From the NCBI RefSeq assembly GCF_026230105.1, contig NC_079478.1, positions 13,097,653 to 13,161,652 on the forward strand: a DNA stretch of 64,000 bases, written 5' to 3'. A model generated the notes under the pieces. That model ran no database searches and was not told the DNA's origin. It saw only the letters and a list, made by a program, of their open reading frames with translations. Positions 1 through 12,232 of this stretch are shown piece after piece (positions within the stretch are counted from its first letter, which is position 1; the number at the start of each line of letters is the position of its first letter). This DNA is from Diorhabda sublineata (lineage: Eukaryota; Arthropoda; Insecta; Coleoptera; Chrysomelidae). The translations under genes and the position numbers were made by a program.

Positions 1-572
1 AGAAGGTATATCCAGGGTTATGCTAGCTCCCGATGAGGTATAACTGATGATTAAAGTGAGTACCATTTTTGCACTGGCTGGCGCTCTCCACAGATCCGAG
101 CTTGTAAATATCACTGTCGACGACATTCAAGATAAAGGCAACCTAATTGTTGTGAAAATTTTTGATTCAAAAAATCATTCGTTAAGATCATTTGTTTTAT
201 CTGAAGAAATAAATGATGGAACCTATTTGAAAGTACGCAGATTTACGACCACCTACCATTCCACACCGCCGATTTTTTATTCATTATAAGAATGGAAAAT
301 GCTCAGTTCAATGTGTTGGCGTAAACATTTTTGCTAAGATGCCAGCAGAGATTGCCGCATATTTACGCCTACCTAATCCAGAACGTTATACAGGACACAG
401 TTTCAGACGTTCTTCGACAACGAGCAGACTCCGGCGAAGAAATAACCAACCTAAAACGCCTGGGTGGCTGGGTGGCTGGAAGTCTACTACTGTCGCTGAG
501 GGCTACTTGGAGGACTCCAAGAATCAGAAGAAAAAAATATCAAATAAAATCTCTGTACTACAAATGACTTAA
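1..572 (+). pseudogene. Crypton-like tyrosine recombinase, C-terminal catalytic part, frameshifted
   Basis: Remains of the catalytic domain of a tyrosine recombinase of the Crypton type, which cuts and rejoins DNA through a tyrosine. Seen in sequence: an Arg in the context ALHRSEL (92-94), then after a shift of frame near 250-290 the segment GHSFRRS (His 396, Arg 405), a GGW box near 470, and the nucleophile-context Tyr in AEGYLED (504-506). This order R...HxxR...W...Y is that of tyrosine recombinases, and the wording of the GHSFRRS and GGWKSTTVAEGY boxes is typical of insect and vertebrate Crypton-derived proteins. Three reading frames are needed, one of the shifts falling in a duplicated GGGTGGCT near 462-478, so it cannot make a whole protein. 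The N-terminal half lies outside the window or is lost. Confidence 0.75.
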
Positions 573-871
573 AACCGTTGCCGTCACCGTCATCGTCATC
601 TTTATGCGACCTGCAACCGATGCCAACCTCACCAACGTCGTCTACCTTCCAGTTGAAACCAAATAACTCCACTGGGCCGGCAATTCTTACTAGTCTACAG
701 AATGCAACAAATTGTGTTTTCAATATTAATATTTATAATAATTAGTAGTTTTTAGTTATATTTTTGTAGTTTTGTATAAATTTTGTATATTATTATGTTT
801 GTTGGAATAAAATAATTTTAGAAAAATAGGTTGGTATACTTTTTTGTATATACGGTCGTGGAAAAAATAAT

Positions 872-995
872 GTTCCTAACTCATGCGTAAAGTGTCTTTC
901 CCGCACTTGACCGCTTGCCCGAACTCCGCTCCGCGTCGTTCGGGACAACTGCAGTCGCGTGCGGGAAAGTATCACTTTCCGCACTTGTTAGGAAA
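872..995. repeat. GC-rich nested inverted repeat (MITE/foldback-like)
   Basis: A ~124-bp island much richer in GC than its surroundings, built of nested complementary segments: 873-880 with 987-994 (8 bp), 889-894 with 973-978, CTTTCCCGCAC at 896-906 with its exact complement at 959-969 (11 bp), and CCCGAAC at 918-924 with 938-944. The whole could fold into one long hairpin. No ORF. Its boundaries coincide with the outermost repeat, which suggests a small mobile palindrome. Confidence 0.7.
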
Positions 996-1650
996 ATAAC
1001 TTTTTGAATAAATTAACTTGATTTAAAAATAGTTTCGATAGTTCAATGGTTCGTGAACGCGGCTTAAACTCCTAGAGTTGGTAGATCGAGTCTCATTAGA
1101 GACGTGCATGAAAAAGTCTATTCTTTTCAAAGTAACTTATGAATTTTTGGGCTAAAAATAATTTTAGTCTTATTTAGAAATATGTAATGAAAAAAAATCA
1201 TATTCCGTTCAAAATGAAAACAAAATTTTTGCCTGAAATCTTGATACGATTGATCTTCAAGAATAATTTAAATGATGGATGCTGACGATAAAAAAAGTGA
1301 AAGTATATTGTAAAAAAATAGTTGAAGAAATGTAAAGAAAAGTTGTTCATATAGAGACTATCACTTTCTAATAATAAACTGAAAAATCCGTGATGGGTAA
1401 AGTTGTTAGTTATGGATACTTAATTAAAATGTAATAATGCTAGAATTATTGAAAAATGGTGGTAATGTGCGCAAGAATAATTGGAGAATAAAGTCTATGC
1501 TTTTGATGTAATGGGGAGTATTTAATTTACTCGTTGAATGTTTTTTACAAATTATAAACATTTTTTAACTATTTTACCATTATCACATTGCATGCTAACA
1601 ATAATTTTCAACTCCACTACATAGAGAATTTTATTTTTGCTTCCCCTTCT
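996..1650. other. AT-rich stretch, no gene seen
   Basis: No coding segment or terminal repeat recognised. A short piece at about 1035-1105 has weak resemblance to the internal promoter boxes of a tRNA or tRNA-derived SINE, but it cannot be folded into a convincing tRNA. Confidence 0.4.
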
Positions 1651-2091
1651 TCAAGTACCATCTGAATTTCGGATGTTGGCTATCATCATAACTTTTTTGA
1701 CTTTGGAAGCGGCGAACCTAAATAAGTCAGATGATGTACCTATGAACCCTTTCTGCCAAGATACTCTTCTCCTTTCAATGTAACTTTTCCCTACATTTTT
1801 TTCGTTACGAGTTACGAGCTGCATGAATTCATATTTTGGATCACTCATGATGTTGCCAAGAAGTTTCCTACTTTTCACTTCACCAAGGATCTCTACGTCC
1901 TCCATTCTTCTCAAAACATCTACATTGGTAATATAATCTATAAATGATATTCTCGGCATTTTGCGGTAGGCCCATACCTCGAAGGCTTCTCTCGCAATTG
2001 CGTCTACACCATACAAGAGAAATGGGAATACATAATCCTTGAATATCCGTGTTTGCAGCTCCAAACTTAGGAGGCAAATACAGAGCCACAT
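1651..2091 (-). pseudogene. Non-LTR retrotransposon ORF2, C-terminal tail
   Basis: A 146-codon minus-strand reading frame matching the region after the reverse transcriptase palm in a common arthropod non-LTR family. Landmarks are LLYGVDA, then REAFEVWAYRKMPRISFID, a TNVDVLRRM segment, RKLLGNIMSDPKYEFMQL, RRRVSWQKG, and a terminal DLFRFAASKVKKVMMIANIR. The order agrees with the family consensus (LLYG / EAFEMWCYRRML / NEEVLRR / KLxYLGHIMR / GRRRxSWLxNLR). The polymerase domain is absent, so this is a 5'-truncated dead copy. A relative lies at 57900-58660. Confidence 0.8.
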
Positions 2092-2283
2092 GTGTGTTTT
2101 TTGAAATTCACAATAAAATTTGTGTCGATTGTTGTCGAACCGAGGTTGTTTTTTTTTATTTTAAAGATATAGAGAAATTACCTTTGCCTTCGAAAAGATT
2201 TCAATGAAGGTCTAAAAAAAATTCAAATCATTAATTTCAGTTCGATGGCTTGGTAAAATCATAGTAATTATATGTACTTGGGG

Positions 2284-2290
2284 TATATAA
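2284..2290 (+). promoter_or_regulatory. Candidate TATA box for the UGT gene
   Basis: TATATAA about 160 bp upstream of the UGT start codon, in the 355-bp gap after the non-LTR tail. Spacing would put a start near 2310-2320. AT-rich DNA gives such matches by chance, so this is a guess supported only by position. Confidence 0.3.
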
Positions 2291-2446
2291 TGAATTGTAC
2301 TGAGTTATCCATTTTGTTGTTTTTTTTACATATCGACGGGTTTTCCAGTTTAAAATTGTCTTATCAAAAATAAAATACTTAAGATATAAAATAATTGTTT
2401 ATATTGATTCAACAGTTATCCAGTCTACTAATAACACTTAACTAAA

Positions 2447-5400
2447 ATGTTTCGTTACAGTTTAACGACGGTCATTTTTTTTATTTATTTAGTGAACAAA
2501 AGTATTGGTAGTACTATTCTCGCTATTGTGCCAACACCTTCAGAAAGACATCAAAAAATATTAGGCCCGATTTGGCAAGAATTGTCATTGAAAGGTCATC
2601 AAATAACTATTATAACACCTCATGCATCTTCAAATACTGAATACAAAAATATCACAGAAATCGACGTAAAGGAATTTTTGAATGGTTACTCAGAAGAAAA
2701 CATAAAAAATAACGTTATGAAATCCACAATGGAGCTATATTTTTCCAAAGAGTCTATCAAGCAACTTCTTGAAAATAACAAGAAATTTGATTTGGTGATC
2801 GTTGAAAGTTTTCTTCCAGAATTCTTAGCGTTCGCTGATTATTACAAGTGTCCTAGTGTACTGATATCTGTTGATAAAACTAGTGATTTGATACACAGTT
2901 ACATGGGAAACGTTCCTTATCCACTTATAAATCCAAAATATTTGACATCGCTAGCAAACAGTCGTTTCAGATTTATTCAAAGAGCTGTAACACTTTTAAT
3001 ACATTATTTTCATTTTGCATCGACATTCATGTGGACGAGTCCAATAAGACATCAAATATTGAAAAACTATTTTGGCCAAAACATAAGCTCTCCTAGGGCA
3101 TTATACAATAACGTGGACTTGTTGTTGACAACTTTTAATCCAGTTTTTCATGATATCGTCAATATTGGACCAGCAACTGTTCCTTTTACTTCTACCATAG
3201 ATCTGAAGCCTCCAAATCCCCTAGCGAAAGTACGTACCACGTATCTGACAATGAGTGGAAATAATTATTATTTGCAGTAACAATATAATTATTGATTTCA
3301 GGATTTGCAGGAGTATTTGGACAGTGCGACGGAAGGATGTATTTATTTCAGCTTAGGAACTAATTCCAAAAGCATACATCTGGAGCAAAAGAAAATTGAA
3401 ATAATCAAAGAAGCTTTGGGCGAACTACCATACAAAATTTTATGGAAATTTGAATCTGAAGAAGTGACGAACTTGCCGAACAATATCAAACTCATTTCTT
3501 GGGTACCACAACAAGATATACTTAGTAAGTAGAAGCAGTAAATTTCATTGAGATTGTGACTCCAGGTGTACGAGATATATTACTATTAACCTAAATCTGC
3601 TGAGCTTGGTTCTTTATTTGTAAAAAATTACAACATTTTAGGACATCCCAACGTGAAATTATTCATTACACAAGGAGGAATTCAATCTTTAGAAGAGGCC
3701 ATTGTCAATCATGTACCGATGGCCATGCTACCCGTATTTGGCGATCAGGAAGCTAACGCAAAAAGAATGGAATTGAAGGGTATTGCTAAAATAATACCTC
3801 ACCAACCACTTCCTGATAAAGATGAATTCAAGAGGATAATATTCGAACTAATTAATGATTCTAAGTAAGTTTTTGATAATTTTTAGGTATCCATAATCCT
3901 AAATTGAGTTCCATTTATTGATAGCTTTTAAAAATAATGACTGATTTTCTCTTGTTTGAATTACATCACTTGGGGTAAAGATAAGGTCCTTAGAGGTGGA
4001 ACCTGTCTATCTTTGAGAGAGACTAATAACTCCACCGTTGAGATGGTTATTGTCAATGACGTCTTCGCCAAAGTATAATGTCTTATTCGCATTAAATAAA
4101 AATTAATACCAAGAGAAGCTTGAACAATCGTGATTGTCTTCAGAAGTGATGTTGGTTTTGTGGTTGAATGGGACTGATTTGTGTTCTCTGCTTGGGATAC
4201 TTTCGAATTACGTTTGTATGTTCATGCTGCTCTACGAGTAAAGTATAATACAGGGAAAGAAAAGAGAATTATCCTTTGTCATCGACCATTTAACTGATGA
4301 ACAAGTTCACAAGGTTAACCGGAAAACACTGAAAAACTGCAACATCGGCTAGTGTAGTTACAATCAATATAGATGGAGTGAAAACAAATTCAGCAACATA
4401 CGAGTTGTAATCAAATTCTTACGCTGCATCTATATCAACTAGTCGTACTTAGAGTTTCATGTCTTGAGACAAGTAGCTCTACTGATAAAGTATTTGATGT
4501 GTCTTTCTGGGTCTTTTACAATGCAGTAATAGCTTTGTCGCGGATCTGAGGCGCATGCGTGTTCATGGTTAGTTCAGTTCTAAATCTGTAGTAACAGTTC
4601 CGTGGTCCTAGATCACATCGATCAAATTAGAGTTGATTACGAATCAGTTATAGGAGTTTACAAGTTTCGTTAGAGGATTAAAAGTTTAGGTCCTTTGCTC
4701 ATAGCTCAATATTCTTACACGGTTTTTAAATTGATCACTAACAGATTCGAAATCGGTTTTAAAATTGAACCTCGAACAAAGCTACATTAGAGCTTTGTTG
4801 ATAAGAAGTGCCAAAAAAAGATCTCAATGGAAAACAAGTAACTCAGTTCTTCCTAAGACGCCCATCAAAGTCGATCATCAAAATGTTAATAATTGTTTTC
4901 TGCGCTTGTGAGCTCGGTAGTTTTGTTTCAAGTTAATAAAAGTACAAAAGAAGCTTTAGTTATGTTCAGACTTTGTTGATGTATGACAAATGACTATTAG
5001 AGAACTTAGCGAAGAGACAGATGTAAAAAATTGACCGACAGCCTTAATCTATATTATGACAATGCGGCGTGCTATATGCCGCTTTCAATTCGCGAGTTTT
5101 TGCTTTTACAATTCTATCTATCAACATCTTCATGGCCTATCAGATTTAGCAGCATGTAACTCTTGGATCTTGCTGGAAATAGAAAAATGTACAAAACGAC
5201 CATCGTTGGGACGAATTTTTTTATTACAATACTTTCTGTCGATCGTGAGAAAAGATAAGCTTCAATACATGAGGAACAATTATTTCGAGAATTTATGCTC
5301 TTGAAATATGTACCTTTCGCATGATCAAGGGAATAATATCAATGAAATAAGGAAACCTTTACTAATATATCAAAAAAATCAGTAGCGATAATAAGAAAGA

Positions 5401-5750
5401 TTTCTGTTATTTTGTATTTTGTGTAATTTTTTTTTTGTAAAATTCACAGGTATAAAGACAATATCATCAAAATTGCAAATCTGCTACTGGATCAACCGAT
5501 GGGAGGAGTCGAGAAAGCCGTGTGGTGGATAGAATATGTGATTAGACATAAAGGAGCAAAACATCTGCGAAATCCAGCACTAGACGTACCTTTTTACCAA
5601 TACTACTCCTTAGATGTTATAGCTGCACTTCTTTTGATTACTTACATTTTATTTAAACTAGTTTTAATCGTAGCAACTATCATGTTACAGATAGGTAGAA
5701 CTCTTTTGAGTTTTGTTAAAATAAAAAACCAAAAGAAGAAGACGAATTAA
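2447..5750 (+). CDS. UGT: UDP-glycosyltransferase (insect UGT), four exons, complete
   Basis: Membrane enzyme of the ER that transfers sugar from a UDP-sugar to small lipophilic compounds such as plant toxins, pigments or hormones. Exons: 2447-3229, 3302-3524, 3642-3864, 5450-5750, every intron GT...AG, joined length 1530 nt (509 aa plus stop), normal for the family. Residues 1-22 are a signal peptide. His35 in PTPSERHQ sits where the catalytic base is expected. FSLGTNSKS (277-285) and WVPQQDIL (328-335) lead into the donor-binding signature, FITQGGIQSLEEAI (343-356) to FGDQEAN (368-374). Gln in place of the His of vertebrate THGG is usual in insects. Residues 466-489 form the membrane helix, followed by a cytosolic tail ending in KKKTN, an ER-retention type. 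An AATAAA overlaps the stop codon (5749-5754). Intron 3 (1585 bp) holds mariner debris. Subfamily and substrate cannot be told from sequence. Confidence 0.93.
4800..5330 (+). pseudogene. mariner transposase debris inside UGT intron 3
   Basis: Short stretches in different plus-strand frames recall a mariner transposase: QWKTSNS-like words near 4830, MTIRELSEETDV near 4990-5020 (the HTH region), and YYDNAACYMPLSIREFLL near 5050-5105, which corresponds to the DNAPCH..LSIREFL region around the second catalytic Asp. The order and frames are scrambled and large parts are missing. Intronic, so spliced out. Confidence 0.5.
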
Positions 5751-5939
5751 TAAATCGATTCAATATTTTTCTTCTTATAATTCAATTATCAATTATGTTC
5801 CAACGAAAAATGGTTACTTAGATAACTTTGGAGGTAGAGACTTCCTGTAAAAGTAGTGACATACGTCAACCTTGATTTCAAAATGGCATATTTCATTATA
5901 ATATTTTTATAACACCTCTAGGAACAGCAAAGATCAAAG

Positions 5940-6190
5940 TGCATGATAGCCGGAAAACCCTAATGGACAGGGAAAGAAGTGAGAACATGAAAAGGTTATG
6001 CAAAATAGATGACGTCAACGAATGGGTTCTATCAAGAAAGAAGGAATGGAATGTCGTATGGATAACAACAGAATGATCAAAATAGCGCGTGATAAATCCC
6101 CATTGGCCCGAAGGAGTACCGGCCGAATCAGAAAAAGGTAGAGCGACAACCTTGAATCAGGATAGGAGGCAAGGATAAAACAGGCAACTA
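5940..6190 (+). pseudogene. Non-LTR retrotransposon C-terminal fragment
   Basis: Plus-strand words match the tail of a frequent insect non-LTR element: CKIDDVNEWVLSRKKEWN (near 6000-6055), then after a frame change NRMIKIARDKSPLARRSTGR and RKR.SDNLESG (near 6070-6165). Family members read ...IDNINxWVxxRKKEWNxHISRM....IARDKSPxGRRSxGRPRKRWxDNL. Only this tail remains, starting 190 bp after the UGT stop, and it cannot be part of the UGT gene. Confidence 0.75.
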
Positions 6191-8140
6191 CGCCTAATAC
6201 ACGTAAGAAGACCTCTAGACGTAACTTCGCCTCTTAAGAAAATTAAATTGCAAAGGTTATCGAACCATACTTCTTCCACATCTTTCTATAAATATAATCG
6301 TCAATCATTTTCTCTCAAATTTATTGATAGTTTTGAAGAAATACCATTCATCGTACGTTTTGTGCTAAGTGATCTGTTTCTACTTCCACGCAATGGAAAG
6401 TATATTTCAAATTACGGACATCTGGAGTCAATTAACGATTCTTTGATGTAAATCGAATTATGTTGCAAGTACTTCGATTTTAAATGACCTCAGAAAACAA
6501 TCTTAAAAGACTTAATCGAAAGAACAGATTGACTATTCCACAAGGTCTTTTTTTCAAATCGATAGAGAGTAAAATTTTTCGGTACAGCTGTATCTGCTAA
6601 TGCGCCACTTTATTAAGAAAAAATGTTCTTGCTCCACAAGGTCGTTGTTGCTTTAGAATTGTTACCATGTAGTTCTCCCACAGATGTAAGTAACCGTCTC
6701 CATCTAGGTTACAACGTACGAAGAGCAATATGAGGTTAGAAAACAACAGCCTAATCATAAGATTTTTTTTCGTTATTCAAAAAAATATATTAATCTGAAC
6801 AACATAGTATTGAAATAACGCAGTATTAGATCTGTAAGAATCTCTGAGTATTAACACCAACGAGCATCATAGTATTTTTTAAATCTTGTACCAATCTTGT
6901 GTTATATCACAATGGTTGGACCAGATAAAGAAAATAAAACACAATAAAAAGAAAACTCTGAAAGATGTGCAAATACTTTGCGTGGTATGAAAGATATTCT
7001 AAATCATTTATTAACTCGGTTACATACGACCAATGTTATCATTTAGATCATTATCATTATCATTATTTGTGTTATTCCAACGGGATTATGTTCAACATAT
7101 AAACAATCATTTAAAATTAATTCCATTTTTAAATTATTTTTGGAAATAAATTGACGATATTTCACAAGAAATTGGAATATCTATCACTGTAAAGGTCACG
7201 CTACGCATGTATCTCCTTTGAAAGTAAGGTCGATGTATTTAATCATTATTTGAATATTTATTTCCGCAATTATTTGAGGTGCATACTTTTCGTTAGTGTA
7301 GTAAATACGAATATTAAATTTTTGATATTATTGTGTTTTATATGATCAATAAAAAGATAAAATCCCTTTTCCTATTATCTATGCCCTTTTGTTTTGGTAT
7401 TTTATCACAATAATCACAAGCGTTTCCAATGTGATCTCCCGTTGCTTTGCATAATACTAGACTGATGAACAAAATTTGAAAAATAATAATTTTATGTTTA
7501 TTTAGAGGCACGTCTCGTTTTCAATGTATTTAAAAATTTTTATACAGTTTTATCATGTATGCGGAAAAAACGTTTGGATTAAAACTTTAACATCTGGATA
7601 AATTGCATATCGAAACAGCTTAACTTTAATTTGATTTTTATAGGTCCCGAGAGGGTCTCTGTAATATACGGGCGAGGGTACAGGAATATATTTCCACATT
7701 ATTACCTTATAAACAGATCCTATGCAGAAAATTACCTTCTCTCGCCCCCACACTTTCTCGTTCACAATACTGTTCATATATATAGGTGATTATAAATTCA
7801 CCATTATCCAGGGGGTCCTGGAATTAGATGGGGAAACAACTATAACTTCTAGGGAGTGAATTAACACTTAGAATGATATAAGAGATACAAATGGTTATAA
7901 TCTTTGTAGGAATAGTTGCCGCGCTTTCATCGCTTCGGGGTTAAAGCTGCACTTTGCCACTTCGAGTCAAGGTTTTTAGTCCGAGAAATATGGTGACAAT
8001 TTTCAAAAATTCTTGAGCTACGAGGAACAATATTTGATAGTCTATGTAAAACTATTTTGGTAATTTGATGAAAAATCGAAGAAATTGATCAAAATCATAT
8101 TCTAATAGATAAATATAATGGCAGAGCGAACAAAAATTAG
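6191..8140. other. AT-rich intergenic, no gene recognised
   Basis: Only short open frames, such as 6248-6451, with no recognisable motif. A (TCATTA)-type run lies at 7047-7067 and a small palindrome around 7785-7803. Nothing else supported. Confidence 0.4.
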
Positions 8141-8149
8141 ATAGACCTG

Positions 8150-8800
8150 ATAAAGAAAATAGTACAGTATAACATGGAAAATATGAAAAAAATACTTGCC
8201 AATGGCAAATAGGTTTGAATCTATCACATGCTGGGCACTCACCAATAACGTAATCTGCAGTTCCTTCGTTCTCCATGCAAAAGTCAAACAAAACCTGTCA
8301 AAGGTGCATCTAGATGAGTCTCTATTGATCTTATACCAGGTGTTTCCATCCAATTTCGTAGAGACTGTTTTGTAAGCGAACCTCTTAGAGATATGATAGC
8401 TACATTTTTTACTACACCAAGAATGATATCTGTGTTTACTAGTAGTTTTGTTGATTCAAGTCTTTCGAGCGAATAATCCTCATGATGGCTCTCGTTGGCC
8501 AAGTCCTCAGGCACCTAGGACTTTGCAGCTATCACTCATTAATTCATGTAGGACTTTACTTTTTGACACTCCAGTACAAGCCTAGAGAACATCAGCTAGA
8601 CCCTTATAGTGCTTTCTGGAAAGAGGAAAATTACTGTGCTTCTATGGCATCGACTTCGTATTACCCAACCACATTCCATCACAGTGAATTACTCGGCTTG
8701 AAAGATGGGATGGGATGTTCAATAGAAGCCCGCCATCATTCTAGAGTTAATCGCGTACCAGGCTGCTACATTATTTAGTATTGTAATTATCACTATTTGG
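8150..8800 (-). pseudogene. RNase H region of an R1/Jockey-type retrotransposon
   Basis: Reading the minus strand, a decayed RNase H domain and tail can be followed in order. A piece near 8580-8510 corresponds to (K)LVWEC....VxxxWVPGH and ends PEDLANES. It is followed by a segment containing LTKQSLRNWMETPGI (near 8360), which resembles the ...W.xTPGMRQAK segment after RNase H. Next, CMENEGTADYVIGECPA (near 8280-8230) matches the CRFCxExEETxxHxxCECPAL zinc-like motif that ends these proteins. Several stops and frame changes are present. Confidence 0.65.
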
Positions 8801-9129
8801 TTTTTAAGAAGTAAAGAACAGCTCCATTGATTATCCTCAAATAATAGGTAATGATGTTGGCAATGAGTAACTAATTGTCACTTGCTCCAATAATATAAAT
8901 TGATGAACATTATTGGTCAATTATTGAGATTCTTCAATATATAATTGTGGAATTAACGTATGTAACATTGGCGCTAAATTTAGGAGTTTGAAGATAGGTT
9001 GTAATAATACAATATCAAAATGACAGTTGCATAAAAATGTCAGATCTCTAGGCCTGACATAATTTTCACTTACAAAACCAAAATATTTCACATAGAAGCA
9101 TGCACCGTACTTTACCGAATGTGAACCTC

Positions 9130-9530
9130 CTAATAAGTGGATAATTAAGAGTTTTTAAACGAGGAAGAGCAGAAAGACTGGTAAGAAGAACAAAAGACAG
9201 GAGTGGGGGTTACCGTAAGAAAGTTAGCACGTGATTACCATACCTCAAGAAGTATCATATCGAGAGAAAACAATACCGAAAAGGACAAAACTTTCCTAAA
9301 TATACCCCAAACCAATTAGCACGAATACCAGAATGCTCTCATTAACCAATCCAGAAATTAAAGCAAACGATGGTTTTTATACGCGATATTTAAAGGAGTG
9401 TGCTAACAATGTAAAATATTAAGAATACGCTAATAAAGTTTGCTGAGGTATGCTGTGGGTTAGGAGTGATAAGGGAAGCTAATTTAGCTCTAAATTAGTT
9501 GATTTTGTACTTCATTATCAGTTGGAAAAC
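9130..9530 (+). pseudogene. Degraded Tc1/mariner-superfamily transposase
   Basis: Plus-strand fragments in changing frames: GVTVRKLARDYHTSRS-like HTH (near 9200-9255), KYTPNQLARIPEC (near 9297-9335), and PEIKANDGFYTRYLKEC (near 9350-9405), which resembles the SEMPGNDGFYT region of one arthropod DDE transposase family. No terminal repeats found. The match depends on short words. Confidence 0.5.
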
Positions 9531-9539
9531 GATATAGTG

Positions 9540-11980
9540 TTTTGAGCGTGCTTAACGTGCTGCTATTTTGAAAGAGCAACTCTAAATTTGCTATATCAAA
9601 ATAACATACTTCTTGTACCAAAACAAAATAACCCCCCCTAATTCACCTTAGGTCCGTTCAATTGAAGATTTTTTAGCACTTTTATCTCGCACAAATGGGG
9701 TGATGGTGGGTGGCAAGCCGAAAATCGTATTTTTAGAAAAATACGCCAAATAGATATTCAAGTCGTCCAAGATCTAATCAAAGATGTTTATAGAAAATTA
9801 CACTTAGAGAGAAGATGAAGAAATACTTTATTATCTGAAAAATGTTACAATTTGTTAACAAAAGCAAAACAAACATGAAAATAAGTAAATAAAGTCCATA
9901 GCAAAATTAAACCAGTATGGAACATGCCCGGAATTAAATATTATTATTAGAGTAGAAGTTATTTACAGAGTAGAAGTAAATAATCCCTTAAATTATTGCG
10001 GAATGCGGGAAAAGATGACATCGATTTGATTTCAATTGGCAAATGATTGCGCATTTTTTTGCATTGTAAAATATTGAGCCTTAACTAATTCTGAACGTGG
10101 AATAGGTAGATATAGGTCGTGCTCCGCGCTCCTAAGTGGATAGCCGAGCAATGATTTATCTGAAATTGGAGAAGCGTGCTTACGAATTAGGCAAACGGAT
10201 TCAAATATGGATAAAGAAGGAAGAGTCAGAATTTTTAATCTTTTAAAGAAGTCCCTGCTGTTTAGTCCGAGTAAATAATCAACGTCGGTGGTGTTATTTA
10301 ATAAAAAAGGCTTCTACGTATTTTTATACAATAAGAATTTGGTTTTATAAACGTTGAGACAGAAAAGATTAGAATCGCACCTATTTGAGGAGCACGGGCC
10401 CCACCATTTAGTTTAAATTATTAATTTTATTATTTACTAAGCCGTTAATTATGGCAAATAAGGAAAGTTTCATTAAAGATATAAAAATAAATGCTTAAAT
10501 ATCTTGTGCGAAAACTATTGGGACATACGTTGTCGTATAAAAATCAATGGAAAATTGTGGGAAAATTATTCCTGGTCTATAATTCATTTCGTTGTAACAT
10601 TGTTTGGTAGACTTGCTACAATACGATATAATTGTCTCAGAGGTGTTATTTACACAAAACTATTCTCCTTTATATAAAATAGGGCGTATGCATGCGTTAA
10701 ACTAAACCACAGTGAAACTTATTTATTTGAGTTATTTACATATAGCTAGTAATTCACAATTACTGACAATCAATAATTCATTTTAGATGCGAATCAGAAT
10801 TTTATAATAATCAGTGGAATTAATAATTTGGAAATCCTCGTTTCAATTTGATTAATTCTTTATCCAAGGGGGACTGAATGAGATGAATTAAAAACTGTTT
10901 CAGATAGTAAGGGTTATGAGTGGTGACAGGATTACTGGAAATGGTTGGAATTTGAAGCTAAAATTATGAACGATTCTTTAGTGGATAAATAGGATTCTCA
11001 AGTTGTACCGAAACTGTTCCATAGTATCACATGAGATTAAGTTGACATCTCAGCAATAGGGAGGGTCGATTCAATTCACGATAGATAGTAGAGCTGTATT
11101 GTAAACATAATTAGTTTTTGAATCAGATTTGCTCGCTGATATGTAAATAAAGCTCCAATAATCTATTTTCGAACGAACAATATATTTGGACACCTGTAGC
11201 AGAATTATTTCATCAGCTCCTTATTGATTAAGGTAATCCAATGTTTTCAAGTCCGTACCACACAAATGATATGATTCTTCGAGGCTAATCTACTACCAAA
11301 AGTTGAACCCAAAATTTTTATATGTCGACACATTTGAATATATTCGCCATTCAATCAACAGTATCTGAAAAAGTATGCTTTACGGAAGTTGATGGTGATA
11401 ACAAGCTGAAAAGGATTACTGACAAAGTTGATTTACTACTTCCTAAATTAGGTTACATGTGATTTGATCATTTTAACCAATACAAAAGATGATTAAACTA
11501 TCTGTATATGCAGAGATCTTAATAGAGAGGCTACTAGAAGAGCATATATCGCTTTATGAAGACCATTAAACTCAAAATCGATACTATCTCGGTAGTGTTT
11601 CCAGGAAATTTGTATGTTAATAGGGACCTGAGAGAGAATTGATTTGACCTATTCGTACTTTTATTATGATTATTTTTTCAGTGTGATATTAAAAATGTAT
11701 GTACAACAAAATATCTTCCTATTCATTCCACACATGATGATGGACAAATTTTAAAACAAAGTTTTATTAGAGATAGCATTTTATTATATAATAGCTTGGA
11801 AGCTATACATCCGATTAAAATAAAGAAAATTTGTACAGAGGATAATTATCTGATCAAGAATTTCAATTGTTGTCGGAATTAATGTATTTCTGTTTTCAAA
11901 ATAATAATATGGAATTTGAAGAATTTATTTTTCTTATAAATATTGATTGACTTTTGGAACACTTGTTTATAAGTGGTAAG
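9540..11980. other. AT-rich intergenic, nothing recognised
   Basis: About 2.4 kb with no coding segment, terminal repeat or RNA gene that I could support. Stops are dense in all frames. Confidence 0.4.
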
Positions 11981-11983
11981 TTA

Positions 11984-12230
11984 TTCCTGATAAAAAGTTC
12001 TACATGATCTAAAAGTTAAATTGCAACCAGCAGATGTCAATTTTTTAAAGAAGTATACGAGGTTTGTCAAAAAATGTTAATTTTGCCCAAGAGTATATTA
12101 TCTTTATTTTTCACAATGTTAGTCCTGGACAAAATTCAAATTTGTTGACAAACCTCGTATACTTTAAGAAATTGATATCTGGTTGTTGCAATTTAACTTT
12201 TAGACCATGTAGAACTCTTTATTAAGAATA
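11984..12230. repeat. Palindromic element, arms ~107 bp
   Basis: 11984-12090 and 12121-12230 are inverted copies of each other, roughly 85-90 percent identical, around a ~30-bp centre. Both arms hold the words AGTTAAATTGCAAC and GTATACGAGGTTTGTCAA (or complements). The arm edges near 12121 (CCTGGACAAAATT) resemble the end of the Tc1-like element at 47990. No coding capacity. A third copy of the arm lies at 13525-13630. Confidence 0.75.
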
Positions 12231-12232
12231 AC

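Noticed and set aside
1035..1105. tRNA or tRNA-derived SINE
   Set aside because: TAGTTCAATGGTT and GATCGAGTCTC resemble A and B boxes, but no seven-base acceptor stem or clear anticodon arm could be drawn.
8482..8778. 98-codon plus-strand gene
   Set aside because: It is the antisense shadow of the RNase H fragment read on the minus strand.
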